Below, in pieces: positions 47,144 through 57,466 of a stretch of 64,000 nt of DNA. Location of the stretch: assembly GCF_013167955.1 (NCBI RefSeq), contig NZ_BLWF01000001.1:558001-622000 (forward strand), given 5' to 3'. Under the pieces are notes generated by a model. That model did not search any database. It was given only the letters and a program-made list of their open reading frames with translations, and was not told where the DNA came from. This DNA is from Thermanaeromonas sp. C210. Lineage in GTDB: Bacteria > Bacillota > DSM-521 > Neomoorellales > Neomoorellaceae. The position numbers were made by a program, and so were the translations under genes. Every line of letters begins with the position of its first letter. Position 1 is the first letter of the stretch.

Positions 47144-48679
47144 ATGGAAGAAAGCCGTATTCGACGGCGGGATTTACTCAACAGAGTTATGTCGGCTGCG
47201 GAGGCGGCCGAGCTGATCAAAGACGGTATGACCGTCGCCACCAGCGGATTTACCCCGTCGGGTTATCCCAAGGCGGTGCCCCTTGCCCTGGCCGACAGGG
47301 CTAGCAAGGAGAAAATCAAGATCAGCCTCTGGACGGGGGCTTCGGTAGGGGATGAGCTGGACGGCGCCTTGGCGCGGGCGGGAGTGGTGGCCAGACGGTT
47401 ACCCTACCAGACCAATAACTCCATGCGCGACGCCATTAACAAAAGGGAAGTTTCTTATATAGACATGCATTTAAGTCAGGTAGCCCAGCAAGCCCGCTAT
47501 GGTTTTTTGGGCCACCTGGATATGGCCATTGTGGAAGCAGTAGCTATCACCCCGGAAGGTCATCTCATTCCCAGTACCTCGGTAGGGAATACTCCCACCT
47601 TTGTGAGCTTGGCGGACAAGGTCATTGTGGAGATCAACACGAGCCAGCCTTTAGAGCTGGAAGGTATGCACGATATTTATGTACCCGCCGATCCGCCGGG
47701 ACGGCAGCCCATACCGCTGACCCGAGTGGATGACCGCATCGGTACCCCCTATATACCTTGCGACCCCGATAAAATTGTAGCCATTGTGTTTACCGATATT
47801 AAAGATAACGTGCGCCCCTTGGCACCGGTAGATGACATCAGCAGACAAATGGCCGAAAATCTAATCGACTTTTTCAAGCACGAAATCAAAGCAGGGCGTT
47901 TGCCTGCCAACCTCCTGCCGCTGCAGTCGGGCGTAGGGAGTGTAGCCAACGCGGTGCTGGCGGGACTGGCCCAATCAGACTTTACCAATTTGGAATTTTA
48001 TTCCGAGGTTATACAAGATTCCGTTTTTGACCTTATCGATTTAGGCAAAATGCGTTTTGTATCCGGCACTTCCATTACGCCTTCGGAAGAAGGTTTGAAG
48101 CGCTTTTACGATAATTTGAAGACCTACCGCCAGAAAATCATCCTGCGGCCCCAGGAGATCAGCAATAATCCGGAAATCGCGCGGCGCCTAGGGGTTATTG
48201 CCATGAACACGGCTATAGAAGTAGACATATATGGCAATGTTAACTCTACCCATATTATGGGTACTAGGATGATGAACGGTATAGGCGGTTCGGGAGATTT
48301 CTCCCGCTCGGCTTATCTCTCCATTTTCTCAACGCCTTCAACCGCTAAGAAAGGTGCTATTTCCTGTATTGTTCCCATGGTATCCCATGTAGACCACACT
48401 GAACATGAAGTACACGTCGTCATAACCGAATGGGGAGTTGCCGATTTGCGCAACAAGTGCCCGGTGGAGAGGGCGCGGGAGATTATTAACAAGTGCGCCC
48501 ACCCTAAGTACCGTCCATGGCTGGAGGAGTATTTGGAGAAGGCCATACGGAAGGGCGGGCATACTCCGCATAACCTAGCGGAGGCCCTGTCCTGGCATGT
48601 TCGCTTTGAGGAAACCGGTGACATGGCGCTGCCTTCCGGGGCAGGCGCGGCACCGTCTAAAGAGGAAGGGGGAAGATAG
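47144..48679 (+). CDS. Acetyl-CoA hydrolase/transferase family, probable succinate CoA-transferase
   Basis: A 511-residue class I CoA-transferase (Cat1/ScpC/AarC group). Seen are [20 protein letters not shown], the catalytic-glutamate region, [12 protein letters not shown] and [18 protein letters not shown]. By family this moves CoA between acyl-CoA and acetate, succinate or propionate. Next to methylmalonyl-CoA mutase it most likely activates succinate with propionyl-CoA. ATG 47144 follows GAGGAGGGAGG. Its stop is 2 bases from the mutase start, so it leads the mutase operon. Confidence 0.88.
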   Translation: MEESRIRRRDLLNRVMSAAEAAELIKDGMTVATSGFTPSGYPKAVPLALADRASKEKIKISLWTGASVGDELDGALARAGVVARRLPYQTNNSMRDAINKREVSYIDMHLSQVAQQARYGFLGHLDMAIVEAVAITPEGHLIPSTSVGNTPTFVSLADKVIVEINTSQPLELEGMHDIYVPADPPGRQPIPLTRVDDRIGTPYIPCDPDKIVAIVFTDIKDNVRPLAPVDDISRQMAENLIDFFKHEIKAGRLPANLLPLQSGVGSVANAVLAGLAQSDFTNLEFYSEVIQDSVFDLIDLGKMRFVSGTSITPSEEGLKRFYDNLKTYRQKIILRPQEISNNPEIARRLGVIAMNTAIEVDIYGNVNSTHIMGTRMMNGIGGSGDFSRSAYLSIFSTPSTAKKGAISCIVPMVSHVDHTEHEVHVVITEWGVADLRNKCPVERAREIINKCAHPKYRPWLEEYLEKAIRKGGHTPHNLAEALSWHVRFEETGDMALPSGAGAAPSKEEGGR

Positions 48680-48681
48680 GC

Positions 48682-50361
48682 ATGTTAAAAGAAGAAGCCC
48701 TACAAGCCATTCGTACGGCTAAGGAGGCCTGGGACACCGGACGGGTGCAGAAGGTTCTGGCCAAACGTCCGGAACGGCATGAAGAATTCATTACTGGGTC
48801 CGGCTATCCGGTGGAGCGGCTTTACACTCCAGCGGAGGTAAGTGAACTGGATTACCTTAGGGACCTGGGTTTTCCAGGTGAATATCCCTATACCCGGGGC
48901 GTGCAGCCCACCATGTACCGGGGTCGCCTGTGGACGATGCGGCAGTATGCAGGCTTCGGTACGGCCGAAGAATCGAATCGTCGGTACAAGTACCTGCTTT
49001 CTCAGGGGCAGACGGGGTTGAGCGTAGCCTTTGACCTTCCGACCCAAATCGGCTACGATTCTGATCATCCCATGGCCGAAGGCGAGGTAGGGAAAGTAGG
49101 AGTAGCCATCGATTCGCTGGCCGATATGGAGGTACTTTTTAACGAAATACCCCTTGACAAAGTCAGCACTTCCATGACCATCAATGCTCCGGCAGCGGTC
49201 CTCTTATGCATGTATATGGCCGTGGCGGAGAAACAGGGGGTACCCTTCCATCAACTGCGCGGCACCATCCAGAACGACATCCTAAAGGAATATGCGGCGC
49301 GGGGTACCTATATCTTTCCTCCGGAGCCTTCCATGCGGCTGATTGTAGACATTTTTGCCTTCTGCTCTAAGGAACTTCCCGAGTGGAACACCATCAGCAT
49401 TAGCGGCTACCATATACGGGAAGCAGGCGCCACGGCAGCGCAGGAAGTGGCCTTCACCCTGGCCGATGGCATTGCCTACGTAGAGGCAGCCCTTAAGGCC
49501 GGCCTAAACGTAGACGAATTTGCTCCTCGTTTATCCTTCTTCTTTAACGCCCACAATGACTTCTGCGAGGAGATAGCCAAGTTCCGGGCGGCCCGTCGCC
49601 TGTGGGCCAAGATCATGAAGGAGCGGTTTGGAGCCAAAGACCCGCGGTCCATGATGCTCCGCTTCCACACCCAGACGGCGGGGTGTACCTTGACGGCCCA
49701 GCAGCCCATGAACAACATCGTTAGAGTGACCATTCAGGCTCTGGCGGCAGTGCTGGGAGGTACCCAGTCCCTGCACACCAATTCCTACGACGAGGCCCTG
49801 GCTCTGCCTTGCGAAGAGGCCGTTCGCATAGCCCTGCGCACCCAGCAGATTATTGCCTATGAGAGCGGCGTGGCGGATACCATCGACCCGTTGGGAGGGT
49901 CCTACTACATTGAAGCCCTTACCAACCGGCTGGAGAAAGAGGCGGAGGATTATATCGCCAAGATCGATGCTATGGGCGGGGCAGTAAAAGCCATTGAACA
50001 GGGCTACATCCAGCGGGAAATCCAGGACAGCGCCTACCGGTACCAGAAAGAAGTAGAGAGCGGCCGGCGCACCGTGGTGGGCGTCAACAAGTTCCAGATG
50101 GAAGAAGAGCCTCCGAAGAACCTGCTGAAGGTGGATCCGGCCGTAGGAGAAGCCCAGAAGAAGAGACTGCAGGAGCTTAAAGCCCGCCGCGACAACCAAA
50201 AAGTCGAGCAAAGCTTAGCAGAGCTACGGCGGGTAGCTTCGAGTGACGACAACCTCATGCCGGCCATTTATGAAGCAGTTAAAGCCTATGCGACCCTGGG
50301 CGAGATTTGTGGAGTCCTGCGGGAAGTCTTTGGCGAATATCGGGCGCCGGATAGCCTATAA
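48682..50361 (+). CDS. Methylmalonyl-CoA mutase, catalytic (large) subunit
   Basis: A 559-residue barrel subunit of the adenosylcobalamin-dependent mutase that interconverts succinyl-CoA and R-methylmalonyl-CoA. It begins [22 protein letters not shown] and has [33 protein letters not shown] and [20 protein letters not shown], all typical. The cobalamin-binding domain is on a separate polypeptide next door, as in many Firmicutes and archaea. ATG 48682 lies 2 bases after the CoA-transferase. Confidence 0.95.
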   Translation: MLKEEALQAIRTAKEAWDTGRVQKVLAKRPERHEEFITGSGYPVERLYTPAEVSELDYLRDLGFPGEYPYTRGVQPTMYRGRLWTMRQYAGFGTAEESNRRYKYLLSQGQTGLSVAFDLPTQIGYDSDHPMAEGEVGKVGVAIDSLADMEVLFNEIPLDKVSTSMTINAPAAVLLCMYMAVAEKQGVPFHQLRGTIQNDILKEYAARGTYIFPPEPSMRLIVDIFAFCSKELPEWNTISISGYHIREAGATAAQEVAFTLADGIAYVEAALKAGLNVDEFAPRLSFFFNAHNDFCEEIAKFRAARRLWAKIMKERFGAKDPRSMMLRFHTQTAGCTLTAQQPMNNIVRVTIQALAAVLGGTQSLHTNSYDEALALPCEEAVRIALRTQQIIAYESGVADTIDPLGGSYYIEALTNRLEKEAEDYIAKIDAMGGAVKAIEQGYIQREIQDSAYRYQKEVESGRRTVVGVNKFQMEEEPPKNLLKVDPAVGEAQKKRLQELKARRDNQKVEQSLAELRRVASSDDNLMPAIYEAVKAYATLGEICGVLREVFGEYRAPDSL

Positions 50362-50386
50362 AGAGGAAACAAGGGAGGGACAAGGC

Positions 50387-50788
50387 ATGCGCAAGATCCG
50401 GGTACTCATTGCCAAACCGGGCTTGGATGGCCACGATCGCGGGGCCAAAGTAATAGCCCGCGCGCTGCGGGATGAGGGCATGGAAGTGATTTACACCGGC
50501 ATACGCCAGACGCCGGAGCAAATCGTTGCGGCGGCTATCCAGGAAGACGTAGACGTGGTAGGGTTAAGCCTCCTGTCAGGGGCGCACCTATACCTGTTCC
50601 CCAAAGTTGTCAAGCTGTTGCGGGAGCAGGTTGGAGATAAGGTGCTGGTAATCGGCGGAGGTATTATACCTGAAGAAGATATTCCCATCCTAGAAAAAGA
50701 AGGAGTAGCGGCTATTTTTGGTCCCGGCACACCTACCAGCGCCATTGCACAATTCATTAGGGAGAAGGTGGGTGAACGGGCTAAGTAG
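50387..50788 (+). CDS. Methylmalonyl-CoA mutase, cobalamin-binding (small) subunit
   Basis: A 133-residue B12-binding Rossmann domain. The lower-ligand motif D-x-H-x-x-G is LDGHDRG (His16), followed by [12 protein letters not shown] and the GGGIIPEED loop. It completes the mutase with the large subunit 25 bases upstream. ATG 50387 follows AAGGGAGGGA. No B12 riboswitch is seen near the operon, although the adenosyltransferase cobO lies 10 kb downstream. Confidence 0.95.
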   Translation: MRKIRVLIAKPGLDGHDRGAKVIARALRDEGMEVIYTGIRQTPEQIVAAAIQEDVDVVGLSLLSGAHLYLFPKVVKLLREQVGDKVLVIGGGIIPEEDIPILEKEGVAAIFGPGTPTSAIAQFIREKVGERAK

Positions 50789-50886
50789 TCCGGGGCCGAG
50801 GGGTTATAAACAGGGGAGGAGCCAGCAGCCGGATCAGGGATCGGACTGCCGAAGGCTGGCGCACTGGGTAAAGGAGAGGGGTACTA

Positions 50887-51834
50887 GTGAACGAAGAATT
50901 GCTCCGGGAATTTCGTCAAGGCAGCAAGAGGGCGGCCGCCCGGATAATCAGCCTCATCGAGAACGAAGAACCCGCCGGTGTAGAGCTGCTCAAGGAGCTT
51001 TATGGGCAGGGTGGCCACGGCTACATCGTGGGCATAACAGGGCCGGCCGGCAGCGGAAAGAGCACCCTGACGGATGTGCTGGTGAAACACATGAGGCAGA
51101 AGGGCTACCGGGTAGGGGTGGTGGCGGTTGATCCCACCAGCCCCTTCACCGGCGGGGCCTTGCTGGGAGACCGGGTGCGGATGAACGACCTAGCCCTGGA
51201 CCCTGGGGTCTTCATCCGCAGCATGGGAACGAGGGGCCAGCTGGGCGGCCTTTCGTGGGCCGTGCGGGATGCCCTGGTAGTTCTCGATGCCTTTGGCTGC
51301 GATTATCTCCTGGTAGAGACCGTGGGGGCCGGGCAAACCCAGGTGGATATTGCACGGGTGGCTGATACCATTGTACTGGTAACCGTGCCGGGCCTGGGGG
51401 ATGACATTCAAGCGGCCAAGGCCGGCATAATGGAGATCGGCGATATTTTTGTGGTGAACAAGGCGGACCGGGGCGATGCAGACCAGGTAGTGCGCTACCT
51501 TCAGACGGCCCTGGAACAGGGGAGCAAACAGGAAGGCTGGCAGCCGCCTATCCTAAAGACTGTGGCATGGCGGGGAGAAGGAGTAGAGGAGTTGTGGCAT
51601 GCCATAATGCAACATCGATCCTTTCTGGAGCAGTCCGGTCTCCTGGAGCCCCTACGCCAGCAGAGGGTTAAAGAGGAGGTCATAGAGCGAGCGGAACGGA
51701 TGGTCTTGGCCTGGTTAAAGAGAGAGGTCCGGGTGGATGAATTAATAGAAGAAGTTTACAACCGGCGGCTGGACCCCTATAGTGCCGCTGAAAGGCTGGT
51801 GGATAAGATACTGCGGGCCAAGGACCAGGGCTAG
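50887..51834 (+). CDS. meaB: MeaB/ArgK GTPase, methylmalonyl-CoA mutase chaperone
   Basis: A 315-residue G3E-family GTPase that gates adenosylcobalamin loading and protects the mutase from inactivation. Walker A is GPAGSGKS (52-59). Other segments are VDPTSPFTGGALLGDRVRM, VETVGAGQTQVD and the NKAD base-recognition motif. The start is GTG 50887 after AGGAGAGG. The gap from the mutase subunit contains a GCCAGC/GCTGGC pairing but no gene. Confidence 0.95.
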   Translation: MNEELLREFRQGSKRAAARIISLIENEEPAGVELLKELYGQGGHGYIVGITGPAGSGKSTLTDVLVKHMRQKGYRVGVVAVDPTSPFTGGALLGDRVRMNDLALDPGVFIRSMGTRGQLGGLSWAVRDALVVLDAFGCDYLLVETVGAGQTQVDIARVADTIVLVTVPGLGDDIQAAKAGIMEIGDIFVVNKADRGDADQVVRYLQTALEQGSKQEGWQPPILKTVAWRGEGVEELWHAIMQHRSFLEQSGLLEPLRQQRVKEEVIERAERMVLAWLKREVRVDELIEEVYNRRLDPYSAAERLVDKILRAKDQG

Positions 51835-51877
51835 AATTTAACTTTAATATAAACACTGATGGGAGGGTGCTGTAACC

Positions 51878-52288
51878 ATGAAGGTAACGAGGGTTGACCA
51901 CATCGGCATAGCGGTTCCCAACCTCGAGGAGGCCCTCAAGTTTTACGAAGGGGTGCTGGGGCTGAAATGCACGGGGATAGAGGAGGTGGCCGAACAGAAG
52001 GTCAAGGTGGCCTTTCTGCCCGTGGGCGACAGCGAGATCGAACTTCTGGAATCCACCGACCCCGAGGGTCCCATTGCCAAATTCATCGCCAGCCGGGGTC
52101 CCGGTATCCAGCATATAGCCCTGCGGGTGGAAAACATAGAGGAAACCCTGGGCGAATTAAAGGAGAAGGGTATTCGCCTGATCGATGAGAAACCGCGCTA
52201 CGGCGCAGGCGGGGCGCAAATTGCCTTTGTTCATCCCAAGGCTACGACCGGTGTGTTGTTGGAGATTTCCCAGCGGGAAGAGAAGTGA
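51878..52288 (+). CDS. mce: Methylmalonyl-CoA epimerase
   Basis: A 136-residue vicinal-oxygen-chelate enzyme that interconverts the S and R forms of methylmalonyl-CoA. [19 protein letters not shown] gives the first metal histidine, [11 protein letters not shown] the second, and the Glu ligand is in [12 protein letters not shown]. It lets the mutase product feed the S-specific decarboxylase. The start is ATG 51878 after GGGAGG. The carboxyltransferase gene follows 12 bases later. Confidence 0.96.
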   Translation: MKVTRVDHIGIAVPNLEEALKFYEGVLGLKCTGIEEVAEQKVKVAFLPVGDSEIELLESTDPEGPIAKFIASRGPGIQHIALRVENIEETLGELKEKGIRLIDEKPRYGAGGAQIAFVHPKATTGVLLEISQREEK

Positions 52289-52300
52289 GGTAGAGAGCCT

Positions 52301-53851
52301 ATGAGCATGGAGCAACTCCTACAGGATCTAGAAAAGCGTACGGCCAAAGTTAAAGCTGGTGGTGGGGAGAAGAGGATAGCGAAGCAGCACCAGCAGGGGA
52401 AGAAGACGGCGCGGGAGCGGTTAGAAGCACTTTTAGACCCTGGTAGTTTTCAAGAGGTAGACGCCTTTGTCACCCATCGTTGCACCCTTTTTGGGATGGA
52501 GAAGGTGGAGGCGCCTGGAGAGGGTGTAGTGACTGGGGTAGGGACGGTTGAAGGGCGTCCGGTGGCGGTTTTTGCCCAGGACTTTACCGTTTTGGGCGGG
52601 TCCTTAGGGGAGATGCACGCCAAGAAGATATGCAAGATAATGGACCTGGCCATGAAAGTAGGGATGCCGGTAATCGGGCTAAACGACTCTGGGGGTGCGC
52701 GGATACAAGAAGGCGTTGATGCCCTGAGCGGATACGGGCAGATATTCTACCGGAACACCCTGGCGTCTGGTGTAGTGCCGCAGATAGCGGCCATAATGGG
52801 GCCGTGTGCAGGGGGAGCGGTGTATTCGCCGGCGCTAATGGACTTTATCTTCATGGTGCAGGGCAGCAGCGAGATGTTCATCACCGGGCCGCAAGTAATC
52901 AAAGCCGTAACAGGGGAAGAAGTAAGTGCCCAGCAGTTGGGGGGAGCCCTAACCCACAACCAGACCAGCGGCGTAGCGCATTTTGCAGCCGAAAACGAAG
53001 ACCAATGTCTCAGCCTTATCCGGACCCTATTGAGCTATTTACCCAGCAACAACATGGAAGACCCGCCGTTTAAGGACACAGGAGATGACCCTGGGCGGGA
53101 GGATGAAGGCTTATTAGAGGTAGTACCTGAAGATCCCAACAGAGCGTATGACATGCGGGAAGTCATCACCCGGAGCGTAGACATAGGGACCTTTTTTGAA
53201 GTACAACCCCTTTACGCTCCCAACATCATAACCGCCTTTGCGCGTCTTAACGGTCGAGTAATAGGGATTATAGCGAACCAGCCGGCGTACATGGCGGGGT
53301 GTTTAGACATCAACTGTTCCGACAAGGCGGCGCGGTTCATACGGTTTTGCGACGCCTTCAACATACCCATCGTCAACTATGTAGACGTACCTGGGTTCTT
53401 GCCGGGGACGAACCAGGAATACGGGGGGATCATCCGGCACGGGGCGAAGATGCTCCATGCGTATTCCGAGGCCACAGTACCCAAGATCACCCTCATAGTG
53501 CGGAAGGCGTATGGTGGGGCGTACCTGGCCATGTGCAGCCGGGACCTGGGTGCGGACGTAGTATATGCATGGCCGTGCGCGGAGATAGCAGTAATGGGGC
53601 CGGAGGGGGCGGCCAACATCATCTTCCGCAAAGAGATCGAGGCGGCGGCTGATCCTGGGAAGGCGAGGCAGGAGAAGATAGCGGAATACCGGGGACTTTT
53701 TGCGAACCCGTACGTAGCGGCCCAGCGGGGATACATTGACGCCGTAATCGACCCGCGGCAGACGCGGAGGTACCTGGTGCAGGCCTTAGAACTCACGGCG
53801 ACCAAGCGGGAGACGCGGCCGGCCAAGAAGCATGGTAACATCCCCCTGTGA
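52301..53851 (+). CDS. mmdA: Methylmalonyl-CoA decarboxylase alpha / propionyl-CoA carboxylase beta
   Basis: A 516-residue biotin-dependent carboxyltransferase. The N- and C-halves show the crotonase-like domains: SGGARIQEGVDALSGYG, MGPCAGGAVYSPALMDF and VDVPGFLPGTNQEYGGIIRHGAKMLHAY. The same fold serves propionyl-CoA carboxylase. The downstream OadG-like, biotin-carrier and Na+-pump beta genes favour methylmalonyl-CoA decarboxylase, which transfers CO2 to biotin. There is no biotin carboxylase gene here, which argues against a carboxylase. The start is ATG 52301. Confidence 0.93.
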   Translation: MSMEQLLQDLEKRTAKVKAGGGEKRIAKQHQQGKKTARERLEALLDPGSFQEVDAFVTHRCTLFGMEKVEAPGEGVVTGVGTVEGRPVAVFAQDFTVLGGSLGEMHAKKICKIMDLAMKVGMPVIGLNDSGGARIQEGVDALSGYGQIFYRNTLASGVVPQIAAIMGPCAGGAVYSPALMDFIFMVQGSSEMFITGPQVIKAVTGEEVSAQQLGGALTHNQTSGVAHFAAENEDQCLSLIRTLLSYLPSNNMEDPPFKDTGDDPGREDEGLLEVVPEDPNRAYDMREVITRSVDIGTFFEVQPLYAPNIITAFARLNGRVIGIIANQPAYMAGCLDINCSDKAARFIRFCDAFNIPIVNYVDVPGFLPGTNQEYGGIIRHGAKMLHAYSEATVPKITLIVRKAYGGAYLAMCSRDLGADVVYAWPCAEIAVMGPEGAANIIFRKEIEAAADPGKARQEKIAEYRGLFANPYVAAQRGYIDAVIDPRQTRRYLVQALELTATKRETRPAKKHGNIPL

Positions 53852-53862
53852 GGTGAGATAGC

Positions 53863-54210
53863 ATGCCATATGCAGGACTGATGACCCTGATAGCCCTGGC
53901 CGTAATAGGCATCCTGATTGGTTCGTGGGCGCAGCGACGGGATATGCCTAGCGGGGAGGGGGTAGCCTCTCCGGAGGAGGGGAGGGTGCAGGGAGTAGGA
54001 GAGGAGGCAGTAGAGCCGGCGGCGGTGGAGGGAGTAGACCCCCAGCTGGTGGCCGTAATAGCGGCGGCCATAGCCGCTGGTCAGGAAGGCGGTACTGCTA
54101 CAGTTTGGACGCGTTTAGATAGGGGTACAGTTAGTTCCTGGGTCTTAAGCGGGCGCCAGGAACTTCACAGCAACCTACCAGTGAACCTGAGATGGAGGTC
54201 GGGAAAATGA
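53863..54210 (+). CDS. OadG/MmdD-like subunit of Na+-translocating decarboxylase
   Basis: A 115-residue protein: one N-terminal membrane helix (LMTLIALAVIGILIGSWA), a proline- and glutamate-rich linker, then PQLVAVIAAAIAAG and a basic tail (LSGRQELHSNLPVNLRWRSG). This layout matches the MmdD/OadG small subunit family, which anchors the complex and helps assembly. The match is by architecture and neighbours, since these subunits vary a lot. ATG 53863 follows GAGGTGAGA. Its end overlaps the biotin carrier gene. Confidence 0.78.
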   Translation: MPYAGLMTLIALAVIGILIGSWAQRRDMPSGEGVASPEEGRVQGVGEEAVEPAAVEGVDPQLVAVIAAAIAAGQEGGTATVWTRLDRGTVSSWVLSGRQELHSNLPVNLRWRSGK

Positions 54211-54620
54211 TGAAAACCTACATCATCCATGTCAACGGCCAGCGTTACGAAGTAACCGTAGAAGAGAAGAGGGAGGGAAGTGGTGTTTCGGCGGCGGGGG
54301 CTCCGGTGGCCAGGGTAGAGGCGGCTCCTGCGGCGGCAGCTCCCCCGGCACCGGCTGCGGCTCCGAGCCCGGCGGCAGCACCTGCGGCTAAGGCGGCGGC
54401 CGGCAACGGGAATGTAATTACCGCGCCTCTGCCGGGCAAAGTAGTGGCCGTTAAAGTAAAGGCGGGTGCGGCCGTAAAGAAGGGCCAGGTGCTCATGGTA
54501 CTGGAGGCCATGAAAATGGAGAACGAAATCGTGGCGCCTGCCGACGGCAAGGTAAAGGAAGTTCACGTGAATGAAGGAGCCAGCGTCAACGTAGGCGAGC
54601 CCCTGATATCCCTAGCCTAG
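54207..54620 (+). CDS. Biotin carboxyl carrier subunit of the decarboxylase
   Basis: A 137-residue biotin carrier. An N-terminal TYIIHVNGQRYEVTVEE strand is followed by an alanine-proline hinge (about residues 38-65). The biotinyl domain has VLEAMKMENE with the biotinylated Lys103. The carboxyl group moves from the alpha subunit to the membrane beta subunit on this lysine. ATG 54207 is preferred, with ATGGAGG before it. It overlaps the OadG-like gene by 4 bases. Confidence 0.95.
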   Translation: MMKTYIIHVNGQRYEVTVEEKREGSGVSAAGAPVARVEAAPAAAAPPAPAAAPSPAAAPAAKAAAGNGNVITAPLPGKVVAVKVKAGAAVKKGQVLMVLEAMKMENEIVAPADGKVKEVHVNEGASVNVGEPLISLA

Positions 54621-54730
54621 AGAGGGGAAAACATTGGAGGCTGCGCGAAGGAGAATGTACGGGCCGGATACCGGCCTCAGCAGAAGACAAAATAACAAAC
54701 CATAATAAATTTATGAGGAGGCAAAAGGTC

Positions 54731-55933
54731 ATGGAGAAAGCTTTGGCGGGGATAAAAGTGATAGACCTGACGCGGGTGCTGGCGGGACCCCTTTGCACCA
54801 TGATATTAGGGGACCTAGGAGCGGACGTAATAAAGATCGAGGCTCCGGAGGGGGACGAGTCCAGGAACTACGGACCCTTTGTCAAAGGGGAAAGCGCGTA
54901 TTTCATGAGCATCAACCGCAACAAGCGGAGTGTGGTGCTGAATCTTAAAGATCCTCGTGGGGTAGCGATTTTAAAGAAGCTGGTGCAAGAGGCGGACGTC
55001 CTGGTAGAGAACTATCGGCCGGGGACCGCGGCCAAACTGGGGATTAGCTATGAGGAACTGGCGCCCCTAAACCCGCGGTTGATCTATGCTTCCTGCTCGG
55101 GGTTTGGCCAGACGGGGCCGTACCGGATGCGTCCTGCCTACGATATAATCATCCAGGCGATGGGGGGGATCATGAGCATAACCGGTCAGCCTGGGGGCGA
55201 GCCGACGAGGGTAGGCGCCTCCATAGGGGACATCACGGCGGCGCTGTTTACCGTAATAGGCATATTAGCGGCCCTGGCTGAGCGGGAGCGGAGCGGTAAG
55301 GGACAGTATATAGACATCAGCATGCTGGACTGTCAGGTAGCGATTTTAGAGAATGCCATAGCGCGCTACAGCGTAGGAGGTGAGGTACCGAAGCCCATAG
55401 GGAACCGGCATCCCTCCATCACCCCCTTTACCACCCTAAGGACCAAGGACGGGTACGTAGTCATTGCCGTAGGGAACGACAATCTGTGGCGTAAATTCTG
55501 CCAGGCGGTCAAGCGGGAAGACCTGATAGAGGACCCGCGGTTTAAGACCAATCCCTTGCGGACCCAGAACTGGGACGAACTCTATCCCATATTAAGCTCC
55601 ATCTTTGCAGAATACACCACGGCGGAGGCGCTGTCCGTTATTGAGGGAGCGGGGGTACCGTGTGGTCCGCTGCAGGACGTAAGCCAGGTATTCCACGACC
55701 CGCAGATACGGCATCGGGAGATGATCGTACCCGTAGAGCACCCGGTAGCGGGGCCGGTATGGATGGCGGGGACGCCTTTCAAGCTATCCCGTACGCCGGG
55801 AGCTATAGTGCGGCCGGCTCCTACCCTGGGGCAGCACACCTACGAGGTACTGCAGGAAATAGGTTACAGTGAGGCGGAGCTTAAGGAACTGGAGGCAGAA
55901 GGAGTAATTACACCGAAAAAAAGGAAATCCTAA
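54731..55933 (+). CDS. CaiB/BaiF class III CoA-transferase
   Basis: A 400-residue family III CoA-transferase with an interlocked-dimer fold. Motifs are LAGIKVIDLTRVLAGPLCTMILGDLGADVIKIE, the catalytic-aspartate region SMLDCQVAILENAIARY and GNRHPSITPF. Substrates cannot be told from sequence. Lying between the decarboxylase carrier and a malonate/dicarboxylate transporter, it may activate an imported dicarboxylate such as malonate, methylmalonate or succinate. ATG 54731 is chosen with GAGGAGG at 54714-54720. The gap before it has a GGCCGG/CCGGCC hairpin. Confidence 0.88.
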   Translation: MEKALAGIKVIDLTRVLAGPLCTMILGDLGADVIKIEAPEGDESRNYGPFVKGESAYFMSINRNKRSVVLNLKDPRGVAILKKLVQEADVLVENYRPGTAAKLGISYEELAPLNPRLIYASCSGFGQTGPYRMRPAYDIIIQAMGGIMSITGQPGGEPTRVGASIGDITAALFTVIGILAALAERERSGKGQYIDISMLDCQVAILENAIARYSVGGEVPKPIGNRHPSITPFTTLRTKDGYVVIAVGNDNLWRKFCQAVKREDLIEDPRFKTNPLRTQNWDELYPILSSIFAEYTTAEALSVIEGAGVPCGPLQDVSQVFHDPQIRHREMIVPVEHPVAGPVWMAGTPFKLSRTPGAIVRPAPTLGQHTYEVLQEIGYSEAELKELEAEGVITPKKRKS

Positions 55934-56004
55934 AGAATTTACCCTTATAGGGATTTTCACACCAAGAAAAGATAGTCAACACTTAGCAAAGGGGGGTATT
56001 TCCC

Positions 56005-57369
56005 TTGACTACTGCGGCCTTGTTATCACTGGTAGCCCTGATAATAGTGGTAATAGTTAGCTGTCTGCGGGAGGAATGGAACCCGGGGCTACTGGCCGTG
56101 GGCGCTGCCCTCATAGTGGGTGCGGGGTGGGGCGGCCTAAAGGGTGCCGAAATACTGAAGATGTGGCCCACCTCCTTGTTCATGATCCTTCTGGGAGTAA
56201 CCTTTCTGTTTGGCATGGCCCAGGAGAACGGTACCTTAGAGAAGCTTACGGCCTATGCGGTGCGTCTGGCGCGGGGCAACACGGCTTTAATACCATGGAT
56301 TATCTTTATCATCGTGGTCATCATAACCACCATAGGGCCGGGGAACATTGCCACCACGGCCATGATAGCGCCTCTGGCCATGGCCATTGCGGGGCGCATA
56401 GGCATGAGCGCCTTTTTGATGACCCTTCTGGTGGTGGGTGCGGCCAACGCGGCAGCCTTCTCACCCTTTGCGCCTACCGGTATTATCTCCCTGGGTATCA
56501 TAAACAAGATGGCTCCCCAGTTGGGTATTAACCCTGGGGACGTACTGGGCATCGAATGGAAGGTTTACTTTAACTCCGTAATAGCCCAGGGCATCACCAA
56601 TGTGGGCGGGTTCTTGCTGTTAGGCGGGCTGGCGTGGATGCGGAGGCAGCGGGGCTCTTCCCTGAACATCGATGAGATAGCACCGCGGCCGGAACCCTTT
56701 ACCCGCGAGCAGTGGATCACCCTGGGAGGCATAATTGCCTTCCTTCTGCTGGTCTTATTGCCCGGCTTCCCGGCGGTAAAGGCCGTCCTGCCCACATGGG
56801 CCCTTAACATGTTATCCGATGTGGGGGCTATAGCTTTCATAATATCGACCGTCCTGATCCTTTGCAACGTAGCCAGTGTAAGAGAATCCGTTAAGCGCGT
56901 ACCGTGGTTTGTGCTCATCCTGGTATGCGGCGTCACCGTCCTGGTGGAAGTAATGGACAAGACCGGGGGCTTAAAAGTACTGGTGGATATGATCGGAGCT
57001 ATATCCACCCCCCTAACCGTTCACTTCTGGGTGGCCCTGATCGACGGCATCCTTTCCGCCTACTCCAGCTCTTCGGGGGTAGTCATGCCCATGTTCCTGC
57101 CCCTGGTTCCGGGCTTGATCGAGAAGCTGGGCCTGATGGGCCTGCCCGAGACGGTGGACCATGCAGTAGCCCTGATTTCCAGTATCAACGTTGGCAGCCA
57201 CCTGGTGGATACCTCCCCCTTATCCACCCTGGGAGCCCTCTGCATAGCCTGTGCGGGTGAGCATGAGAACAAAGCGCGGCTCTTCCGCAACCTCCTCATC
57301 TGGGGCTTGTCCATGTCCCTGGTGGGCGGGGTCATGTGCCTGTTGTTCTTCGGTATTTTAGGGTTGTAA
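56005..57369 (+). CDS. Dicarboxylate/malonate transporter, MatC-like
   Basis: A 454-residue integral membrane carrier with about 11-12 helices, matching the dicarboxylate carrier MatC family of the ion transporter superfamily. Seen are EEWNPGLLAVGAALIVGAGWGG, IGPGNIATTAMIAPLAMAIAGRIG and SPFAPTGIISLGI in the first half, and ALIDGILSAYSSSSGVVMPMFLPLVPGL in the second. It probably imports C3-C4 dicarboxylates with Na+ or H+. TTG 56005 follows AAAGGGGGGTA. The location within the decarboxylase locus supports uptake of the substrate. Confidence 0.82.
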   Translation: MTTAALLSLVALIIVVIVSCLREEWNPGLLAVGAALIVGAGWGGLKGAEILKMWPTSLFMILLGVTFLFGMAQENGTLEKLTAYAVRLARGNTALIPWIIFIIVVIITTIGPGNIATTAMIAPLAMAIAGRIGMSAFLMTLLVVGAANAAAFSPFAPTGIISLGIINKMAPQLGINPGDVLGIEWKVYFNSVIAQGITNVGGFLLLGGLAWMRRQRGSSLNIDEIAPRPEPFTREQWITLGGIIAFLLLVLLPGFPAVKAVLPTWALNMLSDVGAIAFIISTVLILCNVASVRESVKRVPWFVLILVCGVTVLVEVMDKTGGLKVLVDMIGAISTPLTVHFWVALIDGILSAYSSSSGVVMPMFLPLVPGLIEKLGLMGLPETVDHAVALISSINVGSHLVDTSPLSTLGALCIACAGEHENKARLFRNLLIWGLSMSLVGGVMCLLFFGILGL

Positions 57370-57390
57370 GGAGTAAGAGGGTGGAGCTTA

Positions 57391-57414
57391 GGCGGGGCGG
57401 GAAACCGCCCCGCC
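57391..57414 (+). other. Perfect intercistronic stem-loop
   Basis: GGCGGGGCGG-GAAA-CCGCCCCGCC forms a 10-bp stem capped by a GAAA tetraloop between the transporter and the beta-subunit gene. No T run follows, so it is more likely an mRNA stabiliser or processing site than a terminator. Confidence 0.75.
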
Positions 57415-57466
57415 GGGCTAAAGGATTATTGAATAGCAGTTAGCTTAAGGGATTGAGGTGACCAGT

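Noticed and set aside
52301-53851. Propionyl-CoA carboxylase rather than methylmalonyl-CoA decarboxylase
   Set aside because: No biotin carboxylase gene is nearby and a Na+-pump beta subunit is, so decarboxylase is the better reading, though the fold is shared.
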